A stretch of DNA of 64,000 nt from Lachnospiraceae bacterium. Lineage in GTDB: Bacteria > Bacillota_A > Clostridia > Lachnospirales > Lachnospiraceae. Made by a program: the position numbers and the translations under genes. Where the stretch lies: contig CAAFOY010000051.1 in the NCBI GenBank assembly GCA_900764695.1, forward strand, positions 1 to 64,000, given 5' to 3'. Shown here in pieces: positions 7,934-18,300 of this stretch. The number at the start of each line of letters is the position of its first letter. Within the stretch, counting starts at the first letter, position 1. Below the pieces are notes generated by a model that worked only from the letters and a program-made list of their open reading frames with translations, was not told where the DNA came from and searched no databases.

Positions 7934-9691
7934 ATGTATTTAGAAAAGATTAACGGACCGGAAGATGTTAAGAAATTAACAGTTAAAGAGATGTCTACAT
8001 TAGCAGAGGAAATGAGAACTGCATTATTAAAGAGAGCCAGCATTCATGGTGGTCATTTTGGACCTAACTTTGGAAGGGTAGAAGCAACAATTGCTCTTCA
8101 TTATGTATTTGAATCCCCAAAAGATAAAATAGTTTATGATGTTTCACATCAGACATACCCACATAAAATGCTTACAGGAAGAAAGGACGCATATCTTTAT
8201 GAAGAACATTATGATGATGTTTCAGGATACAGTAATCCTCATGAAAGCGAGCATGATCATTTCATCATAGGACATACATCAACATCAGTAAGTCTTGCCT
8301 GTGGTTTGGCAAAGGCAAGAGATTTAAATGGTGAAAAAGGAAATGTTATTGCTGTAATAGGAGATGGCTCATTAAGTGGTGGTGAAGCATTAGAAGGATT
8401 TGATTATGCCGTAGAATTAGAAGGAAATCTTATAATTGTTGTAAATGACAATGATATGTCAATTGCAGAAAACCATGGTGGTTTGTATGGCAATTTAAAA
8501 CTTCTTCGTGAAACAAATGGACAGGCAGAATGCAATTTATTTAAGGCAATGGGACTTGATTATATATATGTAAATGAAGGAAATGATGTAGCAAGTCTTA
8601 TTGAGGCATTTAGTAAAGTAAAAGATAGCAAAAAGCCTGTAGTTGTTCATATTAATACATTAAAAGGAAAAGGCTATGCACCTGCTGAACAGCATAAAGA
8701 ACAGTGGCATTACAGTGGACCGTTTGACATAAAGACAGGAAAGCCATTGTATGGTGAATTTGGTGAAGATTATTCAAGTGTAACTTGTGATTATTTGTTA
8801 AAGAAAATGAAAGAAGACAAATCAGTAGTTGCAATTACTTCTGCAACACCAACTGTTATGGGATTTACAGAGGACAAGCGAAAAGAAGCAGGAAAACAAT
8901 TTGTTGATGTAGGAATTGCAGAGGAGACAGCAGTTGCAATGGCAGCAGGAATTGCTTCAAATGGTGGAAAGCCGGTATATGGTGTATATAGCACATTTGT
9001 ACAAAGAACATATGACCAGTTATCACAGGATTTGTGTATTAATAATGCACCTGCAACAATAGTTACATTCTGGGGAAGTGTATTTGGAATGAATGACGTA
9101 ACACATTTAGGATTATATGATATTCCAATGATGGCAAATATTCCTAACCTTGTTTACATGGCACCTACGACAAAAGAAGAATATATTGCAATGCTTGATT
9201 GGAGTATAGAGCAGAATGAACATCCTGTAGCAATAAGATTGCCGGGTGGAGAAATGATATCTGACGGTAAAGAAGTAACAAAAGATTTCTCTAAATTAAA
9301 TAAATATGAAGTAACTGAAAAAGGAAGCAAGGTTGCAGTTATTGCTTTAGGAACATTCTATCAGTTAGGAAAAGAAGTTGTAGATGATTTATCTGATAAA
9401 TTAGATACGCAGGCAACTTTAATTAATCCATATTATATAACAGGAATCGATAGTGAATTACTTGAAGAGTTAAAGAAAGAGCATGATGTTGTAATCACAA
9501 TAGAGGATGGAATTTTAGACGGAGGATTCGGTGAAAAAATTTCAAGATTCTATGGACCAACAGATATGAAAGTAATAAATTTTGGATTGAAAAAAGAATT
9601 CTTAGACAGATATGATGTAAATGAAGTTCTTAAAGAAAATCATTTGACAAAAGAACAGATTGTTGAAGATGTGATGGCGTTAATGAAATAA
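7934..9691 (+). CDS. DXS-like transketolase (1-deoxy-D-xylulose-5-phosphate synthase family)
   Basis: A thiamine-diphosphate enzyme of 585 residues. The start is the ATG at 7934, after GGAGG; the ATG at 7919 overlaps that site. It keeps GGHFGPNFGRVEATIALHYVF, DVSHQTYPHKMLTGR, the ThDP-binding GDGSLSGGEALE through NDNDMSIAEN, GKGYAPAE, and the catalytic-Glu region VDVGIAEETAVAMAAGIA. It departs from true DXS where RAGxVGxDGxTH should be: the match is FWGSVFGMNDVTH, so the acceptor-substrate loop is altered. It may be a specialised paralogue acting on another sugar phosphate or aldehyde rather than the isoprenoid-pathway enzyme. Confidence 0.8.
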   Translation: MYLEKINGPEDVKKLTVKEMSTLAEEMRTALLKRASIHGGHFGPNFGRVEATIALHYVFESPKDKIVYDVSHQTYPHKMLTGRKDAYLYEEHYDDVSGYSNPHESEHDHFIIGHTSTSVSLACGLAKARDLNGEKGNVIAVIGDGSLSGGEALEGFDYAVELEGNLIIVVNDNDMSIAENHGGLYGNLKLLRETNGQAECNLFKAMGLDYIYVNEGNDVASLIEAFSKVKDSKKPVVVHINTLKGKGYAPAEQHKEQWHYSGPFDIKTGKPLYGEFGEDYSSVTCDYLLKKMKEDKSVVAITSATPTVMGFTEDKRKEAGKQFVDVGIAEETAVAMAAGIASNGGKPVYGVYSTFVQRTYDQLSQDLCINNAPATIVTFWGSVFGMNDVTHLGLYDIPMMANIPNLVYMAPTTKEEYIAMLDWSIEQNEHPVAIRLPGGEMISDGKEVTKDFSKLNKYEVTEKGSKVAVIALGTFYQLGKEVVDDLSDKLDTQATLINPYYITGIDSELLEELKKEHDVVITIEDGILDGGFGEKISRFYGPTDMKVINFGLKKEFLDRYDVNEVLKENHLTKEQIVEDVMALMK

Positions 9692-9785
9692 AATAAATGC
9701 CGGAAAATAAAAATATTTTTATAAATCAGCTTAGAAAAAAATCCTATTTTATGGCTTGAAAATGTAAAAAAGAGTTTTATTTGGG

Positions 9786-9814
9786 TTGACATATAAAATA
9801 AAAATTTATAAAAT
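9786..9814 (+). promoter_or_regulatory. Sigma-70 promoter of the riboswitch transcript
   Basis: TTGACA (9786-9791) and TAAAAT (9809-9814) with a 17-bp spacer place the transcript start near 9821, just ahead of the riboswitch. Confidence 0.75.
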
Positions 9815-9835
9815 AAAGACATATATTACAAATGA

Positions 9836-9911
9836 TGAGGGTAAACTATTTGAAAAAATAGGGCACAAAGCTATGAGCCTAAAGCAACATTTGCAATGGT
9901 CGTCTGGCTGC
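9836..9911 (+). promoter_or_regulatory. Cyclic-di-GMP-I (GEMM-I) riboswitch
   Basis: The segment aligns closely with the Vc2 class-I c-di-GMP aptamer. It has GGGTAAAC, a short P2 stem closed by a GAAA-type tetraloop (TATTTGAAAAAATA), GGCACAAAGC, the tetraloop receptor side GCCTAAAG, the P3 arm, and the ATGGTCG/GGCTGC closing strand. It lies between a strong promoter and an intrinsic terminator, so c-di-GMP should control read-through into the surface-protein gene. Whether binding turns expression on or off cannot be told by eye. Confidence 0.88.
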
Positions 9912-9941
9912 AATTCTTTTTAAGGAGTTGCAGTTTTTTTT
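9908..9941 (+). terminator. Riboswitch expression-platform terminator
   Basis: CTGCAATTC and GAGTTGCAG form the stem, followed by eight Ts. The 5' arm overlaps the 3' end of the aptamer, as expected for a transcription-attenuating riboswitch. Confidence 0.85.
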
Positions 9942-9992
9942 ATACGTAAATACGTGTATAAAAGGCTGCGATAAAATTGGAAGGAGGATGTA

Positions 9993-11663
9993 ATGAAAAG
10001 AGTAAAGAAAATGGTAGCTATGGCTACAGTCATGACGATGGTATTTAATGTGGTAATGCCAATAGGGGTTTTGGCAAAAGAAAACACAAATGAATATGGG
10101 GTACTTGCAAAAAACGGAGCAAATTTTTCAGGAAGCGGACAGATAATTGGAGATATTGTAATTAACAATGGTACTTTAAAGTATTCAAACAGTGCAACAA
10201 AGCATGTTACAGGAACTGCACATGTATCGCCGGAGGTTAAAGTAGATAAACCCGCACAGGGATATATTCCAATTGAAGTTAGTGAAATGGACAAGGAATT
10301 ATATTCAGGATTATTCAATACAAATAATTATCCTGATGAGAATTCAGAATATTTTAAAAAAACTACTTCAGAATACAAAGATGGTACACAGAGTGTTTAC
10401 ATTGGATGGCAGACAAACAGATTTGATTTAACTGATAATGCATATTTAGATACTGTATCATTTTACAATGGACAGACATTTGAAATTCATGCAGATAAAA
10501 ATCAGACAACAGTTGTCAGAGTTAAACATTTAAACGTTGGTGGCGAAGTTAAAGTAAGCGGTGACGGATACGTAGTTTTATATGTAGATGAATTGTCAGG
10601 TGGAAATCCGGGTTCATTTAATGCAGGTGGAGACAGTAGCAAGCTTACAGTTGTATTTACAGGAAAAAATGCAGGATACAATAATTTTAAAGAAGTAAAT
10701 GCCAACACAATTGCAATGAATGCTACAAAGTATACACAGGTAAATGGAATATTTGCAGGAAATGTATATACAAGTGGAAATCTTGAATTTAGTGGTGACA
10801 GTTCTATAACGGGTAAGATTTATGCACCTGATTCAAAAACAGTATTAACAGGAAGTACAAAGATTTATGGACAGTTAATAACAGATACATTAGAGATTTC
10901 AGGTGGAGCAGTTGTTTCATATAAAGCTACTAATGGATTACCTTCAGAGGTTGAAAAAGTAGTAGGAAATCTTGATACAGAAAATGGAAAGACAGAAGAC
11001 GGAAAAGAAGAAACAACTAAAAAAGAAGAAGTGACTAAACCGGAAGAAACAACAAAACCTTCAGAAACAACAAAACCTTCAGAAACAACGAAGCCTGATT
11101 CAGGAAACGATAATAAAAATGATGATTCAGATAAAGAATCAATAGAAGTATCTGTAATTGTACCTTTAAAAATGTCAATCAGATTACAGGATGGAACTGT
11201 ATTAAATAACAAGAGCAGTTTCAAAATTGAACTTGATAAAGAAATTAAATTCCAGATGTGTTCAAATAATTGGGACAATGATACATATGATGACAATGGA
11301 AATGGTATTGCAGGAACAGTTGTGTATACAGCAGTTGTTAGCTCTACAGCAAAGAAGAACACTTATGATGCAGCAAGCCGTACATTTACAATTGCGAAAG
11401 GTGATAAAGTATTAAGAACAGATACAAACAACTGCTTTATGGCATACAGATTTTACTTTAAGAAGGGTAATTATAATAAACAGACAGGAATTAATAGTGT
11501 AGTAAACACACCATTAGAAAGTTTATCAGTTAACCTTCCATTAGGTTCAACAATTACATGTGATGCTTATAAGGAATATAGCCGGATTGATAGTGCTGAT
11601 GTATTTATTGAAACAGCAGATGATAAAACAATCTGTTATAAGGATTATTATTGGGAATATTAA
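9993..11663 (+). CDS. Secreted polymer-forming/beta-helix-like surface protein
   Basis: A 556-residue exported protein. It has a signal peptide (MKRVKKMVAM, hydrophobic core, cleavage near VLAKE). A repetitive beta-rich region (about 35-310, with runs such as GSGQIIGDIVINNGTLKY and GDSSITGKIYAPDSKT) resembles bactofilin-like polymer-forming or right-handed beta-helix proteins. A Lys/Glu/Thr/Pro linker with TKPSETTKP repeats (about 330-375) and a C-terminal domain of about 180 residues without a recognised family follow. There is no sortase motif. An AAGGAGGATG ribosome site follows the c-di-GMP riboswitch, so production is tied to the biofilm/motility signal. The role as a matrix or adhesive protein is inference. 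Confidence 0.7.
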   Translation: MKRVKKMVAMATVMTMVFNVVMPIGVLAKENTNEYGVLAKNGANFSGSGQIIGDIVINNGTLKYSNSATKHVTGTAHVSPEVKVDKPAQGYIPIEVSEMDKELYSGLFNTNNYPDENSEYFKKTTSEYKDGTQSVYIGWQTNRFDLTDNAYLDTVSFYNGQTFEIHADKNQTTVVRVKHLNVGGEVKVSGDGYVVLYVDELSGGNPGSFNAGGDSSKLTVVFTGKNAGYNNFKEVNANTIAMNATKYTQVNGIFAGNVYTSGNLEFSGDSSITGKIYAPDSKTVLTGSTKIYGQLITDTLEISGGAVVSYKATNGLPSEVEKVVGNLDTENGKTEDGKEETTKKEEVTKPEETTKPSETTKPSETTKPDSGNDNKNDDSDKESIEVSVIVPLKMSIRLQDGTVLNNKSSFKIELDKEIKFQMCSNNWDNDTYDDNGNGIAGTVVYTAVVSSTAKKNTYDAASRTFTIAKGDKVLRTDTNNCFMAYRFYFKKGNYNKQTGINSVVNTPLESLSVNLPLGSTITCDAYKEYSRIDSADVFIETADDKTICYKDYYWEY

Positions 11664-11788
11664 TAATTAGTACCAATAAGTATAGAGACAAGTTAATAAA
11701 TAGTGAAATTTTACATGAAAATGTTAATAAATTCATTGCCACAGATTAAAAATGATTATATTTTTAATTTGTGTGAAAAATACAGTAA

Positions 11789-11820
11789 TAACGCCGCAGA
11801 AATTTGATTTTTGCGGCGTT
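11789..11820 (+). other. Strong GC-rich hairpin without T tail
   Basis: AACGCCGCAGAAAT and ATTTTTGCGGCGTT form a stable stem 15 bp before the next start codon. No T tract follows, so it may be an RNA processing or stability element or affect translation, rather than a classic terminator. Confidence 0.5.
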
Positions 11821-11834
11821 AAAGGGATATAGAA

Positions 11835-12464
11835 GTGAAAAAAAAGAAAGAATTAATATTAGGAGTTTCTTTAATAGTTATCATAATTGCAATGGCAATA
11901 GTGCTGGTGATAATAAATAAAGATGATAAAAAAGAATTTGAAGATGTGCAGGTGACAACTACGGTAGAGGAATCTACTAAGGCAAATGATAGCAACAATA
12001 CTTTTATGGAAGAAACAATAATAAAATGCTGTTATGAATTAAGATATATATTTGCTATAAATGAATTTGATGACATAAGTACGGTATCCGTAAACAAATT
12101 AGCACAATATGGTTTGTGCCATTTATACTATAATAGCTTATTAGATATACCTGCAAGTGATGAACTTGAGTATAGAGATGCATCAAAAAAAGATATTGAA
12201 GCGGTGCTTAAAAGCCAGTTTAATGTTGAGGGCCTTAATTTGGAAGAAAGCGACATTTATAATAAGGCGGAACAGAAATTTGAAATGTGGGTTCCTAATT
12301 ATTCGCAGCAGATAACATATGATTATACAGTAACTGATAATGGAGACAATCTTACAATAAATGTGGTATACTATGAAGATGAGATACGCTCAAAGGTTAA
12401 GAGTGAAGCAACTATTAATGTAGCTAAAGAAGGGGATTTATATTATATAAAAAGTTTGCATTAG
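11835..12464 (+). CDS. Membrane-anchored extracytoplasmic protein, unknown function
   Basis: A 209-residue protein starting at GTG. It has a short basic N-terminus, one membrane helix (about residues 7-27, ILGVSLIVIIIAMAIVLVII), a Thr/Glu-rich linker, and a domain of about 150 residues outside the membrane. No family is recognised. It lies between the riboswitch-controlled surface protein and the coiled-coil/HD-GYP pair, so it probably belongs to the same envelope system. Confidence 0.6.
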   Translation: MKKKKELILGVSLIVIIIAMAIVLVIINKDDKKEFEDVQVTTTVEESTKANDSNNTFMEETIIKCCYELRYIFAINEFDDISTVSVNKLAQYGLCHLYYNSLLDIPASDELEYRDASKKDIEAVLKSQFNVEGLNLEESDIYNKAEQKFEMWVPNYSQQITYDYTVTDNGDNLTINVVYYEDEIRSKVKSEATINVAKEGDLYYIKSLH

Positions 12465-12480
12465 TTAGTGAGAAGTTAAA

Positions 12481-12846
12481 ATGAATAAAGATATTGATTT
12501 ATTGATTAAAAAGATTGAAGAAGAATCTAAACTGATAAAAGGCGATGCTTCAAAAAATGAAATGCAGGAAATCCTTAAAGAAAAATTGGTTATAGAGCGT
12601 GAAAGAGATAATTTACTGTTAGAAAATAAACAATTAAAGGATAAGATTGAATCTTATGAACGAGACATTGTGGCTTTACAGCAAAGTCTTAAAGGAATCC
12701 TTGATATTCTTCAGGGAGAGGATAAAATTGTGCATAAAGCGGTAAAACATATAGATTCTACGGTAATAGAAACTAATAGCGAAGCACAAAAGGCACGTAG
12801 AAACGGATTAAGAGAAATACTAAAAGAAAATACTCAGGGATTTTAA
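12481..12846 (+). CDS. Small coiled-coil protein, unknown function
   Basis: A 121-residue soluble, highly charged protein. A heptad-type coiled coil spans about residues 35-80 (EKLVIERERDNLLLENKQLK and on). There is no signal peptide or membrane helix. It starts 16 bp after the previous gene and ends 18 bp before the HD-GYP gene, so the three are very likely co-transcribed. It could be a cytoplasmic scaffold or adaptor, but nothing in the sequence shows that. Confidence 0.6.
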   Translation: MNKDIDLLIKKIEEESKLIKGDASKNEMQEILKEKLVIERERDNLLLENKQLKDKIESYERDIVALQQSLKGILDILQGEDKIVHKAVKHIDSTVIETNSEAQKARRNGLREILKENTQGF

Positions 12847-12864
12847 TACAGAAAGGACGTCTCT

Positions 12865-15255
12865 ATGAAGATTTTTAAGAAGTCTAAAGAACAGGTTGAA
12901 GAAAATAAGTCAGAAGATTTAAAAATAGAGAATCAGGAAAATAAAAGAGAAACAACCTCTGAAAAAAAGGGGGTTGTTTCTTTGCAGTTTTCAGAAGAAA
13001 TGTCAGAGAAAAGAATACATTCGATAATAACAGTTGCAGGAGTATCAATAGCGTTATTTTTAATAACTTTAATGATGCATACAATAGTAAGCAAAGTAGT
13101 GTATCCTAACTTTAGTATGGCAAATGAAATAAATGAAGTTCAGTTTCTATGGGGTACATCGGATAATGATTTGAAAAGAGAAGATGCGGTATGGAAACAG
13201 GCGACAGATGAAAATAAAATACAAAAGATAGGAAAAGGGCAGGATTATGTATGCATTAAAGTAGACATACCTGCACAGAGCAATCAGGAATATTATACTT
13301 ATTATACAAATTATGCACCGTCTAAAGTTCTTGTTGATGGCAAGAAGATTTATGACAATGGATATGATAAAGAAAATGTAGTTGGAAACCGTTGTAACAA
13401 AGTGGAATTAGCATCTTCTGCAGTTTCAAGAACAATGGAAATTTATATTTATTCTCCAATAGGTTTTCAATTTAGATTAGTAAAAAGTGCAAATGGAACA
13501 GGCTTGCTTTCAAATGCAAGTGGACTTGGAATAGCATTCACATTTGGAATATTAATATTGGCAATTATATTTGTAATTATGACAATTGCCATTTCAATAA
13601 AAGATAAAAATATAATAAAAGTATTACTGTTAAGTCTGACATTATTTATGGGAGCACTATATCTTATGCTCTATCAGTTAAGTTTAGGTGGCACTCTTAT
13701 ATCTGATAGTGTGTTCTTTAGTTTGCAATTAATATTAACAATATATTTTGCAACATCTATGTTAGTATGCAGTCTTTGTAGCATTAATTATAAATTTAAA
13801 CTATGGCAGAACATGTTTATCATAGGAGTATTTGTAATCAGCTTGGGGCTTTTGCTTATAGAAAACAGAACAGTACTCCTTATTGTGGCAGTTATTTTTT
13901 CGATGGCAATATGTGTACTAATAGGTCTGTTTATAATTGAGGTAGCAAAATTAATCGAAAATAGAACTCCATACATGAGTCTGGTAGGAATTGCATTTGT
14001 TTATATTTCTTTAGTAAATATCTATAATTTAATTTCACTTACTGCAGGTTCAAATGGGTTAAGCCGAACTGTAGTAGTAACAGGTATTGCCATATATGAA
14101 ATAGCAATGTACATTGTTTTATTTAAACAATCAGTAAATCATACAATACTTATTAAAGAGCGAGCCAACCAACAACTTGAAAGTGCTGTAAGTATACAGA
14201 GAATGGCAACAATTTTATCAGATGTTGCTGATGCCCTTACAGATAAACAGTTTGCAAGCTATACATGTCAGATTTTTACGGATGTGATAAAGAGAAATGA
14301 AGTAGCAGCATCAAATGTTGTTACAGATGATGAAACAAATGAAAAAATAGTTATTCCTTCCTGTGCAGCAGTCCGTCGTGAAGATGGAACTTTTGAAGAA
14401 GTATTTAATCAGGGTGGAATAGAGGGGTGTGATTATGAAAAAATAATGTCAATGTATGATGGAACAGAAAAATCGAAAGTAAAGTTTGCACAGACATACA
14501 TGGACTTAATATTTGTAAGAATTGATCAGGTTCAGATTATTTTTCATATAGAAAATTATAAAGATGGATTATCAGAAACATTCCAAAGTACGGCAATGAT
14601 GATACATCACATAATGGAAATTGCTTTTTCAAATTACAATTTAAAAAGCAGAATAAAAACTGTACAGGAAGATGCCATTATATCATTAGCTGAAATGGTA
14701 GAATTCAGAGGAAAGCAAAATAAAGTACATTTATATTCTGTAAGTGCAGTAACAAAAGTTATTTGTAAAGCATTAGGATTGTCAGAAGAAGAAACACGTA
14801 TTATTTCTATGGCGGCTATCGCTCACGATATTGGAAAGATAGCAATTCCAAATGATATATTAAATGGAGATAAACCATTGACTGATAAAGAGTATGAAAT
14901 AATGAAAAAACATGTTGTATATGGATATAACATTTTGTCAAAAAACAGTGGTGACTTTATGGAAGCCGCAGCAGTAATAGCATATCAACATCATGAAAAT
15001 TATGATGGAACAGGATATTTAGGGCTTTCAGGCGAAAATATTCATTTGTATGCAAGAATTGTAAAAGTGGCAGATGTATTTGATGCGTTAATGGAAAAAA
15101 GAACTTATAAAAAAGCATGGCCACCGCAAAAGGTTAGAGAATATATATTAGAAAAATCGGGAATTGAATTTGACCCGGCAATAGTTAAAGTATTCGATAA
15201 AGTATTTGATGAAGCAGTTGAGGCATCAAAGACTGCAAGAGAAAAGTATAAATAG
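12865..15255 (+). CDS. Multi-pass membrane receptor with HD-GYP phosphodiesterase domain
   Basis: A 796-residue sensor likely to degrade cyclic di-GMP. An acidic/basic cytoplasmic N-terminus leads to a membrane helix (about 53-75), an extracellular domain of about 140 residues, and seven or so further helices (about 215-425), a layout like 7TM-DISM receptors. A cytoplasmic domain with a GAF-like stretch is followed by HD-GYP at the C-terminus. The metal-binding HD lies in AHDIGKIAIPNDIL (near residue 654). The HHENYDGTGYLG motif (near 710) replaces the usual proline of GYP with leucine. It links the c-di-GMP riboswitch upstream to the polysaccharide genes downstream. The extracellular ligand is unknown. 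Confidence 0.85.
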   Translation: MKIFKKSKEQVEENKSEDLKIENQENKRETTSEKKGVVSLQFSEEMSEKRIHSIITVAGVSIALFLITLMMHTIVSKVVYPNFSMANEINEVQFLWGTSDNDLKREDAVWKQATDENKIQKIGKGQDYVCIKVDIPAQSNQEYYTYYTNYAPSKVLVDGKKIYDNGYDKENVVGNRCNKVELASSAVSRTMEIYIYSPIGFQFRLVKSANGTGLLSNASGLGIAFTFGILILAIIFVIMTIAISIKDKNIIKVLLLSLTLFMGALYLMLYQLSLGGTLISDSVFFSLQLILTIYFATSMLVCSLCSINYKFKLWQNMFIIGVFVISLGLLLIENRTVLLIVAVIFSMAICVLIGLFIIEVAKLIENRTPYMSLVGIAFVYISLVNIYNLISLTAGSNGLSRTVVVTGIAIYEIAMYIVLFKQSVNHTILIKERANQQLESAVSIQRMATILSDVADALTDKQFASYTCQIFTDVIKRNEVAASNVVTDDETNEKIVIPSCAAVRREDGTFEEVFNQGGIEGCDYEKIMSMYDGTEKSKVKFAQTYMDLIFVRIDQVQIIFHIENYKDGLSETFQSTAMMIHHIMEIAFSNYNLKSRIKTVQEDAIISLAEMVEFRGKQNKVHLYSVSAVTKVICKALGLSEEETRIISMAAIAHDIGKIAIPNDILNGDKPLTDKEYEIMKKHVVYGYNILSKNSGDFMEAAAVIAYQHHENYDGTGYLGLSGENIHLYARIVKVADVFDALMEKRTYKKAWPPQKVREYILEKSGIEFDPAIVKVFDKVFDEAVEASKTAREKYK

Positions 15256-15397
15256 CAATTAAAGTGTATGAAAAAACATACGAAAACCGTATAAAATTTA
15301 TATGGGAACAATGCAAATCTAAATTACCAAAGATAATGATAACATAGCTTTAAATCTACAGGTATAAGCAGTATGATTTTGAATTGAAAGGGATAAA

Positions 15398-18300
15398 ATG
15401 AAAAAGACAAAAGGTAAGAAAAAGTTATTACTTATAATACCATTAATAATTTTGTTAGTTTTGGCTATTTCTTTTATAGGATGGATTGTAAAGCCGGCTA
15501 AGAAAATGAACATAGCTGTTTTGGATACTACTGTTCCTGCGACGGATGGACAGGGAGTAAATCAGACTGACAGGTATTATAGAAAACATAGTGGATTTTT
15601 CTGGCTTTTAAATCAACAAAAATATGTTAAATCAAATGGAAAAAAATATAACTATAAAAAGGATTATTTTGGACCACAGATAAATAAAAATGGGGAATAC
15701 ACAGGAGAAAATCAGCTAGCTGACTTTGATAAAGTGCCGGATTTTCTATATTTGGCTGATGTTTATGGTTCTGAATTATATGACAATAAATATTCAGGGC
15801 TTTCATCGAAGGATATGAACATAGTTTCCCTTACTTATAGTACAGGCGGAACGGTTGTAGCTGAAACCGAACTTTTAGGCTCAACAACAGACGAAACCGT
15901 ATGCAATGAAATCAAATCAATGTTTGGATTTACAACAACATCATGGAGCGGAAGATATGTTGTTGATTTAAATGATTTTTCAGATGTGCCTAAATGGGCA
16001 CCGTCTACATATGAAAATCAGTATGGTGTGAAATGGCAGTTCTCAGGTCCGGGGCTTATACTTGCATCATCAGAAGGCGGAATAATTGTTTTAGAAGAAA
16101 AGACAGATTTTAAAAGCAAAAATTTAGTAAGCATAAGTATAAGTGATGAATTTAAAAAAGAATTTTCAGGCTCTAAAAAAAGCAATTTTTACAATTGGTT
16201 TGAGTTAGTTGAAGCAGAAAATGGAACGGATACTATTGCAAATTTTAAAATTAATGTAAATGCAACAGGAATGGAAAAGATAAAGAAAATTTCATCTACA
16301 AATAAATTTGCGGCAATAATAAGAAAAAGAAGTAATAACAGCGGTGACACTTACTATTTTGCAGGAGATTTTAATGACTGTACAAGTGATAGCAGAATAT
16401 ATAGATTTCTAGCAGCAGACAAATTTTTCAAAGCTTTATCATTTGATAAAGAAGGAGACATTAACCAATTTTATTGGAAATTTTACAATCCATTAATGAA
16501 GAAAATTTTGAAAGATACTTATAAGGGATTAGATGAGAAAAATGAAAAACAGTCTGAAAATGAAAAACAACTTGCAGTCCGTGTAAATGAAAACAAATTT
16601 CAGATTAAGAAAAATGATGATTATGAAAACCTTAATTTAAAAGCGGTAAATGTAAATCTTGATGAACCGGGAAGTGCTAATGCAACAAGAAATTACGGAT
16701 ATTACAAAGAACTGTTAGAGCAGGCAGTGGAAATGGGAGTAAATACCGTTAGAGTATATGAACTTGCACCACCTGAATTTTATAGGGCTTTATTTGAAAT
16801 TAACCAGAACAGCGATGATAAATTATATCTTATACAGACTATAAAAGGTATGGTAGCAGATACACAGGAAGAATGGCAAAAAACAATCGACACAATTATG
16901 AGTTCAATTCACGGAAATGGTGAAACCAAGAATGATTCAACTGATGAAGGGCAGGAAGATATTTTAAAATACCGACATGATGTGTCAGAGTATCTTTTGT
17001 CATATGTTTTAGATATATCGCCATCAGGTGAAGAATTGCAGACATTAAGCAATCAGGGTGAAACATACGATGGAAATTATGTTTCATCAATGGAAGGAAT
17101 AGGAAGTTTATATGCAAAACGTCTGGACTATATTTATAAAAAATGTAGTGAAAACTATGGCGGATTAGTTCCGGTCGGAATGCATGTAAATGTTGAAAAT
17201 CTTGAAAGTGCGTTTTGGAATGAAGACAATTACAATGGAGTTGTCAAATTAAGCAGTTTACAGTTAAATCAGGATGTACAGCAGTATTATTATGTTTCAA
17301 CCAAGTTAAATGTGACAGATAATATTTTAAATAATAACCTTAATAAATTTGTCGGATTTACTGATTCTCAGGGTAATTTTAATTATGGAAGCTACGTTGA
17401 ATACGTGAAAGAAAAAGTTTCACCATATGGACTTATGATAGACGGATTTGGAATTTCTACAAATGCAAATATATATGCGACAAATGGCATTTATTCAGGA
17501 TTGGATGAAACACAGCAGGGAGAAATAATTGTCAGAATGTTGGATGCAATTCTTACTAATGGATGCATGGGAGGAATAATTTCTGATTTAAATGATTCAT
17601 GGTCAGCAGTTTCAGATGAAGCAAAGGCATCAATTGTACCGTTGACAAATAACCCACTTTGGCATGATTTGGGAGATCCTGCACAGACAACAGGAATTCT
17701 TGCAGTGAAAGCAGAAGAAAAAGAAGATGTCGGTCTTGAGTTAAAAGACTTCGAAGTAATGAGAAAAATGCAGTTAAGCGTAAATCCTGAATATTTATAT
17801 GTGACGGTTGCGTTAGAAAAAGAAATAGATTATACAGTAAATGAACTTATTATAGGATTAGATACTTACGAAAGAAACAACGGAGAATATTTTTATAATA
17901 AAGGATATTTTGCAAATAGTTTATCAGGAATGGAATATATAATAAAAATTACCAGTGCGAAAGATGCAGCATTATATGTATGCTCATCATATGCAAGAGG
18001 TCAGGAGACAGTATCTTCTACAGAAAGTTATGATGGCAATTGGACAAAGGTAATGGACTTGACATATGGCAACTTCTCAACAAGTACATCACAATTTTTT
18101 ATAGGAAGTACAAATGTTAGAATTAGAATTCCATGGACAGCATTAAATGTAACTGATCCGTCACAAAGAGTTGTAATTGAACAGAAAACACCGTTTGATG
18201 GAATTCAATATAAGACAACAATCACAAATGGATTTATTCCGTCATTATTTGTTGGTAATAGAGAAAGTGGAGATACAGAATATATTTTCCCACTTTCAAA

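Noticed and set aside
10865..11362. 165-residue minus-strand Ser/Val-rich frame
   Set aside because: Its repeats are the reverse of the Thr/Lys/Glu linker codons of the secreted protein; no sign of independent coding.
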